Positions 27,205-35,800 are shown, counted from the first letter of the stretch. The stretch is DNA of 64,000 bases from Sphingobacteriales bacterium 44-15 (GCA_001899685.1 MKWG01000003.1:310001-374000), one strand, 5' to 3'. Notes: generated by a model not told the origin, from the letters alone. Translations and numbers: made by a program.

Positions 27205-27446
27205 TTCCTGAAATATTTCTTCTTATATCCCCTGTACAGTCGGAATGCCCCATAAGCTATGCCGACAAACCCAAAAATGCTGTCTATTACAGGGTCACTT
27301 TTCATCCATTCAATCCCTAAAGATTTATTTAGGAGAAAAAAAAGTCCGACCAAAAGCCACAAAATACCCATTATATAGTCATATATGGCATGAAAGCCAG
27401 AATATCTGCGACGTTTTTGCTCTTCCCAATTTTCTTGAACCGACAT
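27201..27446 (-). CDS. Small two-helix membrane protein
   Basis: An 81-residue protein with a polar, basic N-terminus (EEQKRRRYSGF), a hydrophobic helix (YIMGILWLLVGLFFLLNKSL), a second hydrophobic stretch (IDSIFGFVGIAYGAFRLYRG) and a Lys-rich tail. Its stop codon overlaps the PstS-like start as ATGA, and it follows the tonB-like gene by 79 bp, so it belongs to that operon. Family function unknown; a helper in the TonB energy-transduction unit is a guess. Confidence 0.75.
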   Translation of the reverse strand: MSVQENWEEQKRRRYSGFHAIYDYIMGILWLLVGLFFLLNKSLGIEWMKSDPVIDSIFGFVGIAYGAFRLYRGYKKKYFRK

Positions 27447-27525
27447 ATTTTTTTTACGGGAGTGGCAAGTTAGTAAATACTATGCTAAATGCCACGTCAT
27501 TACTATTAAAAAATTGCGGAAACCT

Positions 27526-28344
27526 TTATTCAGCAAGCATATCAAAGGTTATCGGCTGTACAAAATATACCGGCACCTGTCTCCCGTTCTTTACCGCCGG
27601 CTTCCACCGGGGCATTTTTTTCAGTGTTTGCAATACTTCCCGGTCAAATATTTCCCCACCACTTTGTATTATTTTAAAATTTCCCACAGTCCCGGTTTCA
27701 TCTACGATAAACTGAACCCTGACCCTGACAGGCGCCGCCATCTCCTTTTCGGGATTTTGTAAATTTCTCTGCAGGAACCTCAGCATGGCCTTCAGCCCTC
27801 CCGGAAATTCGGCCGATTCATCTACCGCACTATTATCATAAGGCGCTGTATGCACTTCCGGTATTGAAGGCGCCGCTATGCCCCCTGTAGCAGTTGGTCC
27901 GGTATTTTCTTCAGGCGCTGTAATATCCCCCGGAACCCCTTTTGTTGTAGTCACGGAAATTTTCTCATCTGTAAGGTCGGCAATGTCTGGCACAGGCTGC
28001 TCAACGGGCGCATCCGGAGGCACTATTTTTAACGTAGACCATTTCTCCGTAGCAGCAGTATTGCGCGCAACGGGCTTCTGAAGAGGTGGCGGAAACAGGA
28101 TATCAGCTATAGGAACCGGCTGTACGGCAACCGGGGATGAAATGGTAAATGACAGAGGTGGCTTTTCTTGTTTTTGAATACGTGCTATAAATATAATTAG
28201 GGCAATCATTCCCAGCGCAATCACCATTGCTTTCCATAAATACCCCTGATAATGCCGTCTTATATAGTATGCTCCGTAAGCCTTATTACGGTTTTCAAAA
28301 AGAATGTCAAGCAAATCGCTTTGCAGTATATTCTCTGGTTTCAT
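27526..28344 (-). CDS. Energy transducer TonB
   Basis: A 272-residue protein with a cytoplasmic N-terminus (SDLLDILFENRNKAYGAYYI), one membrane helix (about residues 33-53), a Pro-rich periplasmic spacer (many PV, PP and AP pairs, about 65-175) and a C-terminal TonB domain (about 180-270, AEFPGGLKAMLRFLQRNLQN, then FDREVLQTLKKMPRWKPAVK). It couples proton-motive force to outer-membrane receptors. No exbB or exbD gene is adjacent, although Bacteroidota operons of this type often carry them; upstream there is only a nuclease remnant. First gene of the operon. Confidence 0.92.
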   Translation of the reverse strand: MKPENILQSDLLDILFENRNKAYGAYYIRRHYQGYLWKAMVIALGMIALIIFIARIQKQEKPPLSFTISSPVAVQPVPIADILFPPPLQKPVARNTAATEKWSTLKIVPPDAPVEQPVPDIADLTDEKISVTTTKGVPGDITAPEENTGPTATGGIAAPSIPEVHTAPYDNSAVDESAEFPGGLKAMLRFLQRNLQNPEKEMAAPVRVRVQFIVDETGTVGNFKIIQSGGEIFDREVLQTLKKMPRWKPAVKNGRQVPVYFVQPITFDMLAE

Positions 28345-28454
28345 ACAAAAAAATTGTTGTGAAGGAATATGATACTACACAACAGGATCCTGCGCTTGCT
28401 AAAGAGATGCACCTGGCAAAAGATTCCATAAACAGGGCTGCGCCGCATCTCAGA

Positions 28455-28709
28455 TCATATATTCCTTTTGTAAAAGGTGCACGTAAGATCAAAAATAGTT
28501 TTGCGGTAATGCCTTACTGTACCGCTATTTTCCTGTGGATTATACGAGAGGTCTTTTATTACTTTACGACCTTTAAACAGTTCGTTAAGAAAAGCGATAA
28601 GCAAATCCTTATTGGGCTCTGAGCCAAATATCTTTTTAAAGCCGAAGTCGGTCAGTGGATCAATAAACATTCCTATAGGTGAAGGAATTTTCGTTGTGGT
28701 GTTTTCCAT
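28455..28709 (-). pseudogene. 5' remnant of an Rpn/PDDEXK-family nuclease-transposase
   Basis: The 84-residue reading frame has the N-terminus typical of Rpn-type recombination-promoting nucleases: IDPLTDFGFKKIFGSEPNKD, then LLIAFLNELFKGRKVIKDLS, and the metal-site approach RKTIFDLTC. It stops within a few codons after the first catalytic Asp, losing about three quarters of a normal protein of roughly 300 residues, including the ExK part. So it is a broken gene. The sequence between its end and the tonB gene (28345-28480) is unrelated to the missing part and points to a deletion or replacement junction near 28480. Confidence 0.8.
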
Positions 28710-29104
28710 ATAACTAATGCTAAGTCAAGCCAATTATGTCTGTATGTTATCGTAAAAAGTGAGAGCCCGCCCGGCTGAATGCCATTCGGACGGGAATAAA
28801 GGTGAAAGATATATTTCACTTCTCACACCAGCCTGCCGGCTGGCAGGTTTCACGTTTGGCATAGCACTAAAGATAAAAAATAAAGATCGCTTTTTACGAA
28901 AACGTTTAAGCACACTCCGAACGGGCTTGTTTTGCAAACTGACCTGTTCTATACTCTTCTTATTTATATAAGAAGATTAAAATTCATTGAGCAAATCCAA
29001 ATAATGTAATAACTTTCGAAATGCTATATACTGTCATATAGTATATTACCCTAGCTTTCTTCTCATTAAACAACTATAACAAAAATATTCAGGAAACGAT
29101 TGAA
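28710..29104. other. Gene-free 395-bp stretch
   Basis: No convincing gene. It holds a GC-rich imperfect hairpin near 28768-28795 (CCCGCCCG with CGGACGGG), the palindrome CCTGCCGGCTGGCAGG near 28832, an AT-rich hairpin at 28956-28975 (CTTCTTAT, loop TTAT, ATAAGAAG) and a candidate promoter for the isomerase gene. Confidence 0.5.
28987..29017 (+). promoter_or_regulatory. Candidate promoter for the Tat-exported isomerase gene
   Basis: TTG at 28987-28989 and TAACTTTC at 29010-29017 are separated by 20 bp, the usual spacing of Bacteroidota -33 and -7 elements. The -7 differs from TAnnTTTG in the last base. The predicted leader is about 80 nt. Confidence 0.35.
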
Positions 29105-29983
29105 ATGAAAAAGCTATCTCGTCGCGATTTTATTTGTCAGGCTGCCACTGCAGGTGCAGGCATTGCAGCTTCCGGCGCATTGAGCGGTTTTTATCCTGCT
29201 GCCGGTAATATGAAGTTCGGGCTCGTAACCTACCAATGGGGACGGGACTGGGACCTGCCCACCCTGATCGCCAATTGTGAAAAAACCGGTTTGCTGGGAG
29301 TGGAGCTGCGAACACAACATGCACATAAAGTAGAAAGCAATCTTAGCAGGCAACAACGCAGCGAAGTAAAAAAAAGGTTTGCAGACAGCCCGGTAACCTG
29401 CATCGGGTATGGCTCCAACTTTGAATACCACAGCCCCGATCCGGCAGAAGTCCGTAAAAACATAGAGCAGACAAAAATATATACGCAACTCTGTAAAGAC
29501 ATTGGCGCAAGCGGTATCAAAATCAAGCCCAATGACCTGCCTGCTTCTGTCCCCAAAGAAAAAACGATCGCACAGATAGCTGCCTCCTTTAATGAAGTAG
29601 GTAAATTCGCCCGTGATCTCGGGCAACTGGTGAGAGTGGAAGTGCATGGTCATCTCACCCAGGAAATTCCCAATATGAAGGCCATATTTGAACAGGTGAC
29701 CGAACCCAATGTAAAAATGTGCTGGAACTGCAACCCCGAAGATCTGCTCCCGCCCGGCCTGGAAGCCAATTTCAACTCGGTAAAAAAATGGTTTGGAGAT
29801 ACTGTTCATGTGCGCGAACTGAATATTGGCGATTACCCATACCAGCAACTGATGGATCTGTTCAGGGGCATGCATTACAAAGGCTGGATATTACTGGAAG
29901 CACGAACAGAGCCTGCCGACAGGATCAGCGCCATGAAAGAGCAACTGGCTGTATTCAAAAAGATGACAGGGCAGAAAAGCTAA
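29105..29983 (+). CDS. Tat-exported sugar phosphate isomerase/epimerase family protein
   Basis: A 292-residue TIM-barrel protein of the xylose-isomerase-like family. The N-terminus is a twin-arginine signal (LSRRDFICQAATAGAGIAAS), so it is probably exported folded. Core segments are MKFGLVTYQWGRDWDLPT, TGLLGVELRTQHAH, RVEVHGHLTQEIPNM (metal-ligand region), VKMCWNCNPEDLL and MHYKGWILLEARTEP. Family members act on sugars or sugar phosphates; export makes a non-phosphorylated sugar or keto-sugar more likely. It is first in a three-gene plus-strand cluster with an oxidoreductase and a PVC-type cytochrome. Confidence 0.87.
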   Translation: MKKLSRRDFICQAATAGAGIAASGALSGFYPAAGNMKFGLVTYQWGRDWDLPTLIANCEKTGLLGVELRTQHAHKVESNLSRQQRSEVKKRFADSPVTCIGYGSNFEYHSPDPAEVRKNIEQTKIYTQLCKDIGASGIKIKPNDLPASVPKEKTIAQIAASFNEVGKFARDLGQLVRVEVHGHLTQEIPNMKAIFEQVTEPNVKMCWNCNPEDLLPPGLEANFNSVKKWFGDTVHVRELNIGDYPYQQLMDLFRGMHYKGWILLEARTEPADRISAMKEQLAVFKKMTGQKS

Positions 29984-30044
29984 GAACTCATATAGTATCA
30001 TAATATATTCACCTTTTTCAACCACCAAAGAAAAAATAAACAGC

Positions 30045-31430
30045 ATGGAAGAAAAAAATAACTCGCGCAGGACATTTATCAGGCAGTCTGCGCTTGCAGG
30101 CGCCGGTATTGCCATCGGAGGAATGGGATTCAGCGCTAAATCCTACGCCGCTATTAAAGGCGCCAATGACCGTATCAACATTGCTGTTGTCGGCATCCAC
30201 GGCCAGGGGCAAACACATATTAACAGTTGGTGCGCACTAAAATCAAGCCGCAATGTAAAGCTGAAAACACTTTGCGACGCCGATGAGCAATGGTTTGACT
30301 CAAGAGTAAAAACAGTAGTGGACAAAACCGGGGAAAAGCCGCTAACGGAATGGGATATGCGAAAAGTATTTGACGACAAAGAAATTGATGCCGTGTCTAT
30401 GGCTATTCCCAACCACTGGCACGCGCTGGGCACTATATGGGCCTGCCAGGCAGGGAAACATGTATACATTGAAAAACCCGCTTCGCATGATGTGTGGGAA
30501 GGGCGCAAAATGGTTGAAGCAGCCCGTAAATACAACCGTCGCGTACAGGTTGGATTTCAGAACCGTTCTATAGCCAACGTGATGGAAGCGATCAAATTCC
30601 TGCATGACGGCGGCATAGGCGATGTATTTATGGCAAGGGGGTTATGCATCAAGCCACGTGATTCTTTCGGTATATCACCCGACAGTACACCGCCTCCCAC
30701 ATTGCATTATGACCGCTGGCTCGGACCTGCCACATGGCGTCCTTACAACGAAAAGAAAGGACATTATAACTGGCACTGGTTCTGGGATACCGGCAACGGG
30801 GATACCGGCAACCAAGGACCTCACCAGTTTGATGTTGCACGATGGGGGCTCAACAAAAACGAGCATCCTATCTCTATTTTCTCCAGCGGTGGCGTATACG
30901 GCATTGACCCCAAAGAATGCGCACAGGAAACGCCCAACACACAAACTTCCATTTTCAAATACAAAGACGGCACCACGCTGGAATTTGAAACCCGCGGCAG
31001 ATACTCCAATGCCGAGTCATCGCTTGATATCCGCATCGGCAATATCTTTTATGGCACAGAAGGCTATATGGAAATAGAAGGCAGTACCTGGAAAGCGTTC
31101 CGTAAAAGGGAAAAGGAGCCTTTCGCAAGCTCAAAAGGTAAAAACGACAAGGTAGTTGATCCGCGTACACCGCCCGGCGGCACAGAACATTATGCCAACT
31201 TCTTAGATGCTATCCGTGGCGGTAATAATGACCTGCTGCACTGCGATATCAATGAAGGATTCTTTTCCTCCGCATTGCCCCTGCTGGCAAATATTTCTTA
31301 CCGTCTCGATAGGGGATTAAAATTCATGGGCGGTAATATGGACAGGGAAAAATTTGCCAACGACCCCGAGGCTGATGAACTGCTTACCCGGGTATACAGG
31401 CCTCCTTACGTTGTTCCCAATGAGGTATAG
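30045..31430 (+). CDS. Tat-exported Gfo/Idh/MocA family oxidoreductase
   Basis: A 461-residue protein with a twin-arginine signal (NSRRTFIRQSALAGAGIAIG) and a Gfo/Idh/MocA fold. The Rossmann part begins INIAVVGIHGQGQTH (about residue 43), the conserved Glu-Lys-Pro motif is in HVYIEKPASHDVWEG (near 143), and the catalytic-domain segment near residue 245 includes WFWDTGNGDTGNQGPHQFD with the usual Gly-His. Exported members hold NAD(P) tightly and oxidise or epimerise sugars, including keto-glycoside chemistry of the GH109 type. It is 61 bp downstream of the isomerase gene and is followed by a strong terminator. Confidence 0.9.
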   Translation: MEEKNNSRRTFIRQSALAGAGIAIGGMGFSAKSYAAIKGANDRINIAVVGIHGQGQTHINSWCALKSSRNVKLKTLCDADEQWFDSRVKTVVDKTGEKPLTEWDMRKVFDDKEIDAVSMAIPNHWHALGTIWACQAGKHVYIEKPASHDVWEGRKMVEAARKYNRRVQVGFQNRSIANVMEAIKFLHDGGIGDVFMARGLCIKPRDSFGISPDSTPPPTLHYDRWLGPATWRPYNEKKGHYNWHWFWDTGNGDTGNQGPHQFDVARWGLNKNEHPISIFSSGGVYGIDPKECAQETPNTQTSIFKYKDGTTLEFETRGRYSNAESSLDIRIGNIFYGTEGYMEIEGSTWKAFRKREKEPFASSKGKNDKVVDPRTPPGGTEHYANFLDAIRGGNNDLLHCDINEGFFSSALPLLANISYRLDRGLKFMGGNMDREKFANDPEADELLTRVYRPPYVVPNEV

Positions 31431-31473
31431 CGCCAGCAGATTATTATTATGTAGATGAGATAAATCAATCACA

Positions 31474-31509
31474 CAATCTCCCGCCGGCAATTGCGGGAGA
31501 TTGTTTTTT
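31474..31509 (+). terminator. Rho-independent terminator after the Gfo/Idh gene
   Basis: A 10-bp GC-rich stem CAATCTCCCG/CGGGAGATTG with a 10-nt loop, followed by six T residues. It separates the isomerase and oxidoreductase unit from the cytochrome gene, which has its own promoter. Confidence 0.9.
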
Positions 31510-31569
31510 GTTAACGGCGGCTAATGATATTATGACCATACGTGTTGAATAATTTAACCATTACTAACA

Positions 31570-31598
31570 TTGCAAAAACTTACGGTACACTATATTTG
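31570..31598 (+). promoter_or_regulatory. Bacteroidota-type promoter for the PVC cytochrome gene
   Basis: TTG at 31570-31572 and a perfect TATATTTG at 31591-31598, 18 bp apart, fit the -33/-7 consensus TTG-N17-23-TAnnTTTG. The predicted leader is about 55 nt. This is the best promoter match in the window and lies just beyond a terminator. Confidence 0.6.
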
Positions 31599-31660
31599 TC
31601 GCTCACTTTTTAGCCGTAGTGGCTTGCTTTATTAACCCCTAAAGAAAGAACTAAGCAATA

Positions 31661-33967
31661 ATGATAAAAAAGATAATTTATTCTTTCCCGATAGCAGCGG
31701 TCTTATTCTTTTCTACAGGTTGCGGCGAAGACAAAACATCTTCCACCAACGGACTGGCAATAGATAAAGCCACACAAAAGAAAATCATAGCTGAGGCGCC
31801 GGTGCTGACCCCGCAGGAATCGCTTTCGGCCATGAAAACAGAGAACGGCTTTGAAGTAAAGCTTGTTGCCTCAGAACCGCTTATCAGTGCGCCCGTAGCT
31901 TTAAACTTCGATGACAAAGGCCGTATATGGGCGCTGGAAATGCAGGGATATATGCCTGATACGGCAGGACATGGTGAAAACATCCCGGATGGAAAAGTCA
32001 TTATTCTTGAAGACAAGAATGGCGACGGCGTAATGGATGACAGGAAAGTGTTTTTGGATTCTCTTGTTTTGCCGAGAGCATTATGCCTGGTAGAGAACGG
32101 TCTGCTTGTAGCCGAACCGCCAAAGCTGTGGTACGTGGAAATTAATAATGACCGTGCCGGCAAAAAGATACTTGTTGATTCAGCCTACACCGTTGGCGGT
32201 AATGTAGAACATCAGCCCAACGGGCTGTTGCGCGGTATAGACAACTGGATATACAATGCTAACTCTACCAAACGCTACCGCAAGAAAGGAGATCAATGGC
32301 TGGTGGAAAGAACACATCAGCGCGGGCAGTGGGGAATTTCCCAGGATGATTTCGGAAGACTGTATTATAACAATAACTCTCAGAACCTGATCGGGGATTA
32401 TTTTTTACCGGCGCTGGGATCCGGCAATGAAAACCAGCGCGGTGTTTCCGGCTATAATGTTGACATCGTTAAAGATAATAAGGTATACCCCATTCGCCCT
32501 ACCACCGGCGTGAACAGGGGATATATGGAAAAGATCCTGGACGACAGCTCCCGGCTCGTGGAGTTTACCGCTGCCTGCGGCCCGCTGGTATACCGCGGCG
32601 GTTTGTTTGGCAAAGCGTATCACGAGAATGTATTTGTTGCGGAGCCCTCCGCTAACCTGATCAAAAGAAATATACTGGAAGAAAAAGGATATATCACCGA
32701 AGGAAAACAAGCCTATTCAGGCAGAGAGTTCCTCGCAAGCATTGATGAACGTTTCAGACCGGTAAGCTTATATGACGGACCCGACGGAGCAATGTATGTA
32801 GTGGATATGTATAGGGGCATCATTCAGCACCGCACTTATCTCACCGACTACCTGAAAAAGGAGATTATAAAAAGAGCGCTTTCAAAACCGCTGAACTGCG
32901 GGCGTATATATAAAGTGATCCCTGCAGGAAAAACAACTAAGCCTGTGCTGATGCCGCATGATCCTGCGGAACTGGTTCACCTGCTGGGGTATGGAAACGG
33001 ATGGGTAAGAGATAAGGCGCAGCAAATGTTGGTAGACGGAAAATATACCTCCCTGGCGCCTGAATTAAGAAAGAATTTAAAAGAGTCTGATGATCCTGTC
33101 ACGATCACTCATTCCTTATGGACCCTCGAAGGTCTTGGCGTTTTGCAATATGAAGATCTGGCACCGCTGCTCAAACATGCTGACTGGAGAGTGCGTGCTG
33201 AAGCGCTTGCTGCTGCGTCTTCCGTTGTCAAAGCCAACAATTATAAGCAATTTGCTGCTGCAATGCAGCAAATGATAGCAGGCAATGATACTTTAACGGT
33301 GCCATATATTGCATTTCAACTGCATTGCATCAGCGCTTTCAGCCAGTCAATGGCAGATGAACTATGGATGAGTATTGCCGGGAAATATCCAGACAACCGC
33401 TATATAGCAGATGCCCTCATCAGTAATATTGAAAAGAAGGAAAATATTTTTTATAAAAAAATACAGGCGATTGAACCTGATACCAACCTTGTCATCAACC
33501 GGCGGTTTGAAAAAACATTTGCCGATATTAAAAAGAATGAATTCAATAAAAATATCAGCCTGTTGAAAAAACAATTCCCCAAGGGAGCCCAGGTATTTCA
33601 AAATATCTGTAAAACCTGCCATGGCGATGATGGCAATGGACTGCCATCGCTTGCCCCTCCTCTAAATCAATCCTCGTGGGTAGTGGGCGATAAACGAAAG
33701 CTGATAGCGATCGCCCTCTACGGCTTAACGGGACCTGTTACGGTAAATAATAAAACCTATAAGGCACCTGAGATCAGTGGCGAAATGCCGGGCATGATCA
33801 ACAATGATGAGCTCGGCGAAGAAGATATTGCACAGGTGCTGAGCTTTATCCGGAAAAACTGGAGCAACAAAGCTGATGCAGTATCTGCCGGGGAAGTAAT
33901 AAAAGTGAAACAGAAATTTAACGGGCGCCAGAAGCCGTTTACTATCGATGAGCTGAATGCATGGTGA
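31661..33967 (+). CDS. PVC-type haem-binding dehydrogenase-like lipoprotein with cytochrome c domain
   Basis: A 768-residue exported lipoprotein (AVLFFSTGC). About residues 60-420 form the PVC-type dehydrogenase-like propeller (FDDKGRIWALEMQGYMPDTA, EDKNGDGVMDD, GPDGAMYVVDMYRGIIQHR). HEAT-like helices span about 430-580. A cytochrome c domain spans about 640-745, with haem motif CKTCH and GDDGNGLPSLAPPL, and a possible Met ligand in EMPGM. It is paralogous to the C-terminal two thirds of the protein at 4.2 kb but lacks that protein's SGNH domain. Inferred role: periplasmic sugar oxidation with the neighbouring oxidoreductase, handing electrons to haem. Confidence 0.87.
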   Translation: MIKKIIYSFPIAAVLFFSTGCGEDKTSSTNGLAIDKATQKKIIAEAPVLTPQESLSAMKTENGFEVKLVASEPLISAPVALNFDDKGRIWALEMQGYMPDTAGHGENIPDGKVIILEDKNGDGVMDDRKVFLDSLVLPRALCLVENGLLVAEPPKLWYVEINNDRAGKKILVDSAYTVGGNVEHQPNGLLRGIDNWIYNANSTKRYRKKGDQWLVERTHQRGQWGISQDDFGRLYYNNNSQNLIGDYFLPALGSGNENQRGVSGYNVDIVKDNKVYPIRPTTGVNRGYMEKILDDSSRLVEFTAACGPLVYRGGLFGKAYHENVFVAEPSANLIKRNILEEKGYITEGKQAYSGREFLASIDERFRPVSLYDGPDGAMYVVDMYRGIIQHRTYLTDYLKKEIIKRALSKPLNCGRIYKVIPAGKTTKPVLMPHDPAELVHLLGYGNGWVRDKAQQMLVDGKYTSLAPELRKNLKESDDPVTITHSLWTLEGLGVLQYEDLAPLLKHADWRVRAEALAAASSVVKANNYKQFAAAMQQMIAGNDTLTVPYIAFQLHCISAFSQSMADELWMSIAGKYPDNRYIADALISNIEKKENIFYKKIQAIEPDTNLVINRRFEKTFADIKKNEFNKNISLLKKQFPKGAQVFQNICKTCHGDDGNGLPSLAPPLNQSSWVVGDKRKLIAIALYGLTGPVTVNNKTYKAPEISGEMPGMINNDELGEEDIAQVLSFIRKNWSNKADAVSAGEVIKVKQKFNGRQKPFTIDELNAW

Positions 33968-34003
33968 GGGAAGCAGTTATGAGGTATCAGCTATGAGCTT
34001 TGG

Positions 34004-34047
34004 GCTATGGGCTATGGGCTATGGGCTCATAGCCCATAGCCCATAGC
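34004..34047. repeat. Perfect 20-bp-stem hairpin of iterated GGGCTAT words
   Basis: GCTATGGGCTATGGGCTATG (34004-34023) pairs perfectly with its complement at 34028-34047 around a GGCT loop. The stem itself is a tandem of GGGCTAT units. It lies between the cytochrome and msrB genes and lacks a T-run, so it is not a classic terminator. Confidence 0.85.
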
Positions 34048-34079
34048 TGACCGCTGACAGCCCCATAGCATAATATACC

Positions 34080-34087
34080 TAACTTTG
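34080..34087 (+). promoter_or_regulatory. -7 element ahead of msrB (TAACTTTG)
   Basis: A perfect TAnnTTTG match 20 bp upstream of the msrB ATG, giving a very short leader. A TTG is not seen at the right distance, where the hairpin repeat ends. Confidence 0.4.
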
Positions 34088-34106
34088 TATTCTAAAATCA
34101 TTTGGT

Positions 34107-34550
34107 ATGCTTAACTGGACGAATGTTGTGAATTTTGCAAAGAACGGCAATCCCGTTCCGGACAAGAGAGTGGAAAAAACAGAAGCAGAATGGAAAGCGG
34201 TATTGACACCTGAACAATTCCGGATAGCACGCAAAAAAGGTACAGAGCCAAGCTTCAGTGGTGAGCTGTGCCACAGGTATGACCCCGGAACATACTCCTG
34301 CATTTGTTGCGGCACCCCGCTGTTCGATTCTACCATCAAATTTGATTCCGGCACAGGATGGCCGAGTTTTACCCAGCCGGTCAAAGAAAATGCTATTAAA
34401 TACGACATTGACGAGTCTTATGGTATGATGCGGGTAGAAGTAATGTGCAATACCTGCGATTGCCATCTCGGGCATGTTTTTCCTGACGGACCACCTCCCG
34501 GTGGGTTGCGGTACTGCGTCAATTCTGAATCTATTAAGCTGGTAAGTTGA
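34107..34550 (+). CDS. msrB: Peptide-methionine (R)-S-oxide reductase MsrB
   Basis: A 147-residue cytoplasmic repair enzyme that reduces methionine-R-sulphoxide in proteins. It is complete: zinc-site Cys pairs in SCICCGTPLFDS and CNTCDCHLGHVFPDG, the substrate motif FDSGTGWPSFTQPV (about residues 79-92), and the catalytic Cys in LRYCVNSESIKLV near the C-terminus. There is no signal peptide and no MsrA fusion. The N-terminal 20 residues (LNWTNVVNFAKNGNPVPDKR) are an extension seen in some members. Confidence 0.95.
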   Translation: MLNWTNVVNFAKNGNPVPDKRVEKTEAEWKAVLTPEQFRIARKKGTEPSFSGELCHRYDPGTYSCICCGTPLFDSTIKFDSGTGWPSFTQPVKENAIKYDIDESYGMMRVEVMCNTCDCHLGHVFPDGPPPGGLRYCVNSESIKLVS

Positions 34551-34577
34551 TCAGAATATGGCATCATTGGGTGAATG

Positions 34578-34626
34578 GTGAATAGGCAATAGTGAATGAA
34601 TTCACCATTCACTATTGCCCATTCAC
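34578..34626. repeat. Hairpin of GTGAATGG-type words between convergent genes
   Basis: GTGAATAGGCAATAGTGAAT (34578-34597) pairs with 34607-34626 with one mismatch across a 9-nt loop. The words GTGAAT and CATTCAC recur at 49.85 kb. It sits between msrB and the convergent aldo/keto reductase gene and could act as a two-way transcript end. Confidence 0.75.
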
Positions 34627-34643
34627 AAAACAACCTATCACCA

Positions 34644-35681
34644 TCAATAAAACTTAGGCAGCGGGTTCAACAGCAGGTTTTGCCGCTGGTGCCAGTAAGG
34701 ATAGACCGCCGGCGATTCACTTGCTTCATCGAAGCGTTTTAGCTGATCAACGGTTAAGCTCCACCCCACTGCCCCAAAGTTTTGTTGCAGTTGTTCTTCA
34801 TTACGTGCCCCAATGATAATACTGGAAACTGTAGGACGTTGCAATAACCAGTTTAGCGACACCTGCGCTACAGTTTTCCCTGTTTCTTCAGCAATTTCAT
34901 CCAGCACATCAACAATGGTATACAACTTTTCATCAGGTATTACAAATTGCGGCACCGGGCTTCCTCCCTGCGCTATTCTGGCATCTTCGGGCATCGGGCT
35001 ATTGCGCCTGTATTTTCCTGAAAGCCTGCCTGCCGCCAGCGGGCTCCATATTAATGCGCCTACTCCCTGGTCAATACCCAAAGGCATCAGCTCCCATTCA
35101 TATTCCCTGTTGGCAAGCGAATAATATACCTGGTGGGCAACATACCTGTTCCATCCGAATTTATCAGCAACAGCCAGCGATTTCATCAGATGCCAGCCTG
35201 AAAAATTAGAAGCAGCTATGTATCGCACTTTCCCGCTTTGCACAAGATCATCAAGGGTACGTAAAGTTTCCTCTACTGGAGTATTGCCGTCAAAACCATG
35301 CATGTGGTAGATATCAATATAGTCGGTATTCAATCTTCTCAGGCTTCCCTCCACCTGCCGCATAAGGCGGTACCGGGAGGATCCCATATTGTTTGGAGGG
35401 TCTCCAAATCTAAAAGTAGCTTTCGTAGAGATCAGCGCTTTATCCCTGAGCCCCTTTAGAGCCTTTCCTAAAATCTCTTCCGACAGACCTTGCGAATAAG
35501 TATCTGCAGTATCAAAAAGATTAACGCCCGCATCAAAACAAAGATTGACCAGCCTTGTTGCTTCATCTGCCTGGGTACTTCCCCAGGCTTTAAAAAAAGA
35601 AGAGCCACCTCCAAAAGTTGCGGTCCCGAAACCAAGCACAGGAACAAATAATCCTGATGCACCTAATTGTCTGTATTCCAT
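34644..35681 (-). CDS. Aldo/keto reductase
   Basis: A 345-residue NAD(P)H-dependent oxidoreductase with the AKR TIM-barrel. The catalytic tetrad is visible: Asp and Tyr in DTADTYSQGLSEEILGKAL (about residues 56-74), Lys in ALISTKATFRFG and His in DIYHMHGFDG. The nucleotide-binding end is SSIIIGARNEEQLQQN. It resembles YghZ/Tas-like and L-glyceraldehyde-3-phosphate reductase-like members; the substrate cannot be set from sequence. It is monocistronic and convergent with msrB. Confidence 0.92.
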   Translation of the reverse strand: MEYRQLGASGLFVPVLGFGTATFGGGSSFFKAWGSTQADEATRLVNLCFDAGVNLFDTADTYSQGLSEEILGKALKGLRDKALISTKATFRFGDPPNNMGSSRYRLMRQVEGSLRRLNTDYIDIYHMHGFDGNTPVEETLRTLDDLVQSGKVRYIAASNFSGWHLMKSLAVADKFGWNRYVAHQVYYSLANREYEWELMPLGIDQGVGALIWSPLAAGRLSGKYRRNSPMPEDARIAQGGSPVPQFVIPDEKLYTIVDVLDEIAEETGKTVAQVSLNWLLQRPTVSSIIIGARNEEQLQQNFGAVGWSLTVDQLKRFDEASESPAVYPYWHQRQNLLLNPLPKFY

Positions 35682-35800
35682 AATTAAGCTGTTTTACTAT
35701 ATTCCATTTTTAACAGGGTAAGTTTCGCCCCGAATTATTATGGTAAAAGCTATTCGCAAATTTACAGCTGCTGTTTCATAGCTGAAAGGCTGTTTCCAAT

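Noticed and set aside
28227-28622. A plus-strand gene running across the tonB start and Rpn remnant
   Set aside because: Half of it is antisense to the Rpn remnant and the start lies inside tonB; only the short middle part looks coding, and it has no recognisable family.
28734-28971. Short frames on both strands around 28.8 kb
   Set aside because: They arise from GC-rich palindromes, lack start context and overlap each other.
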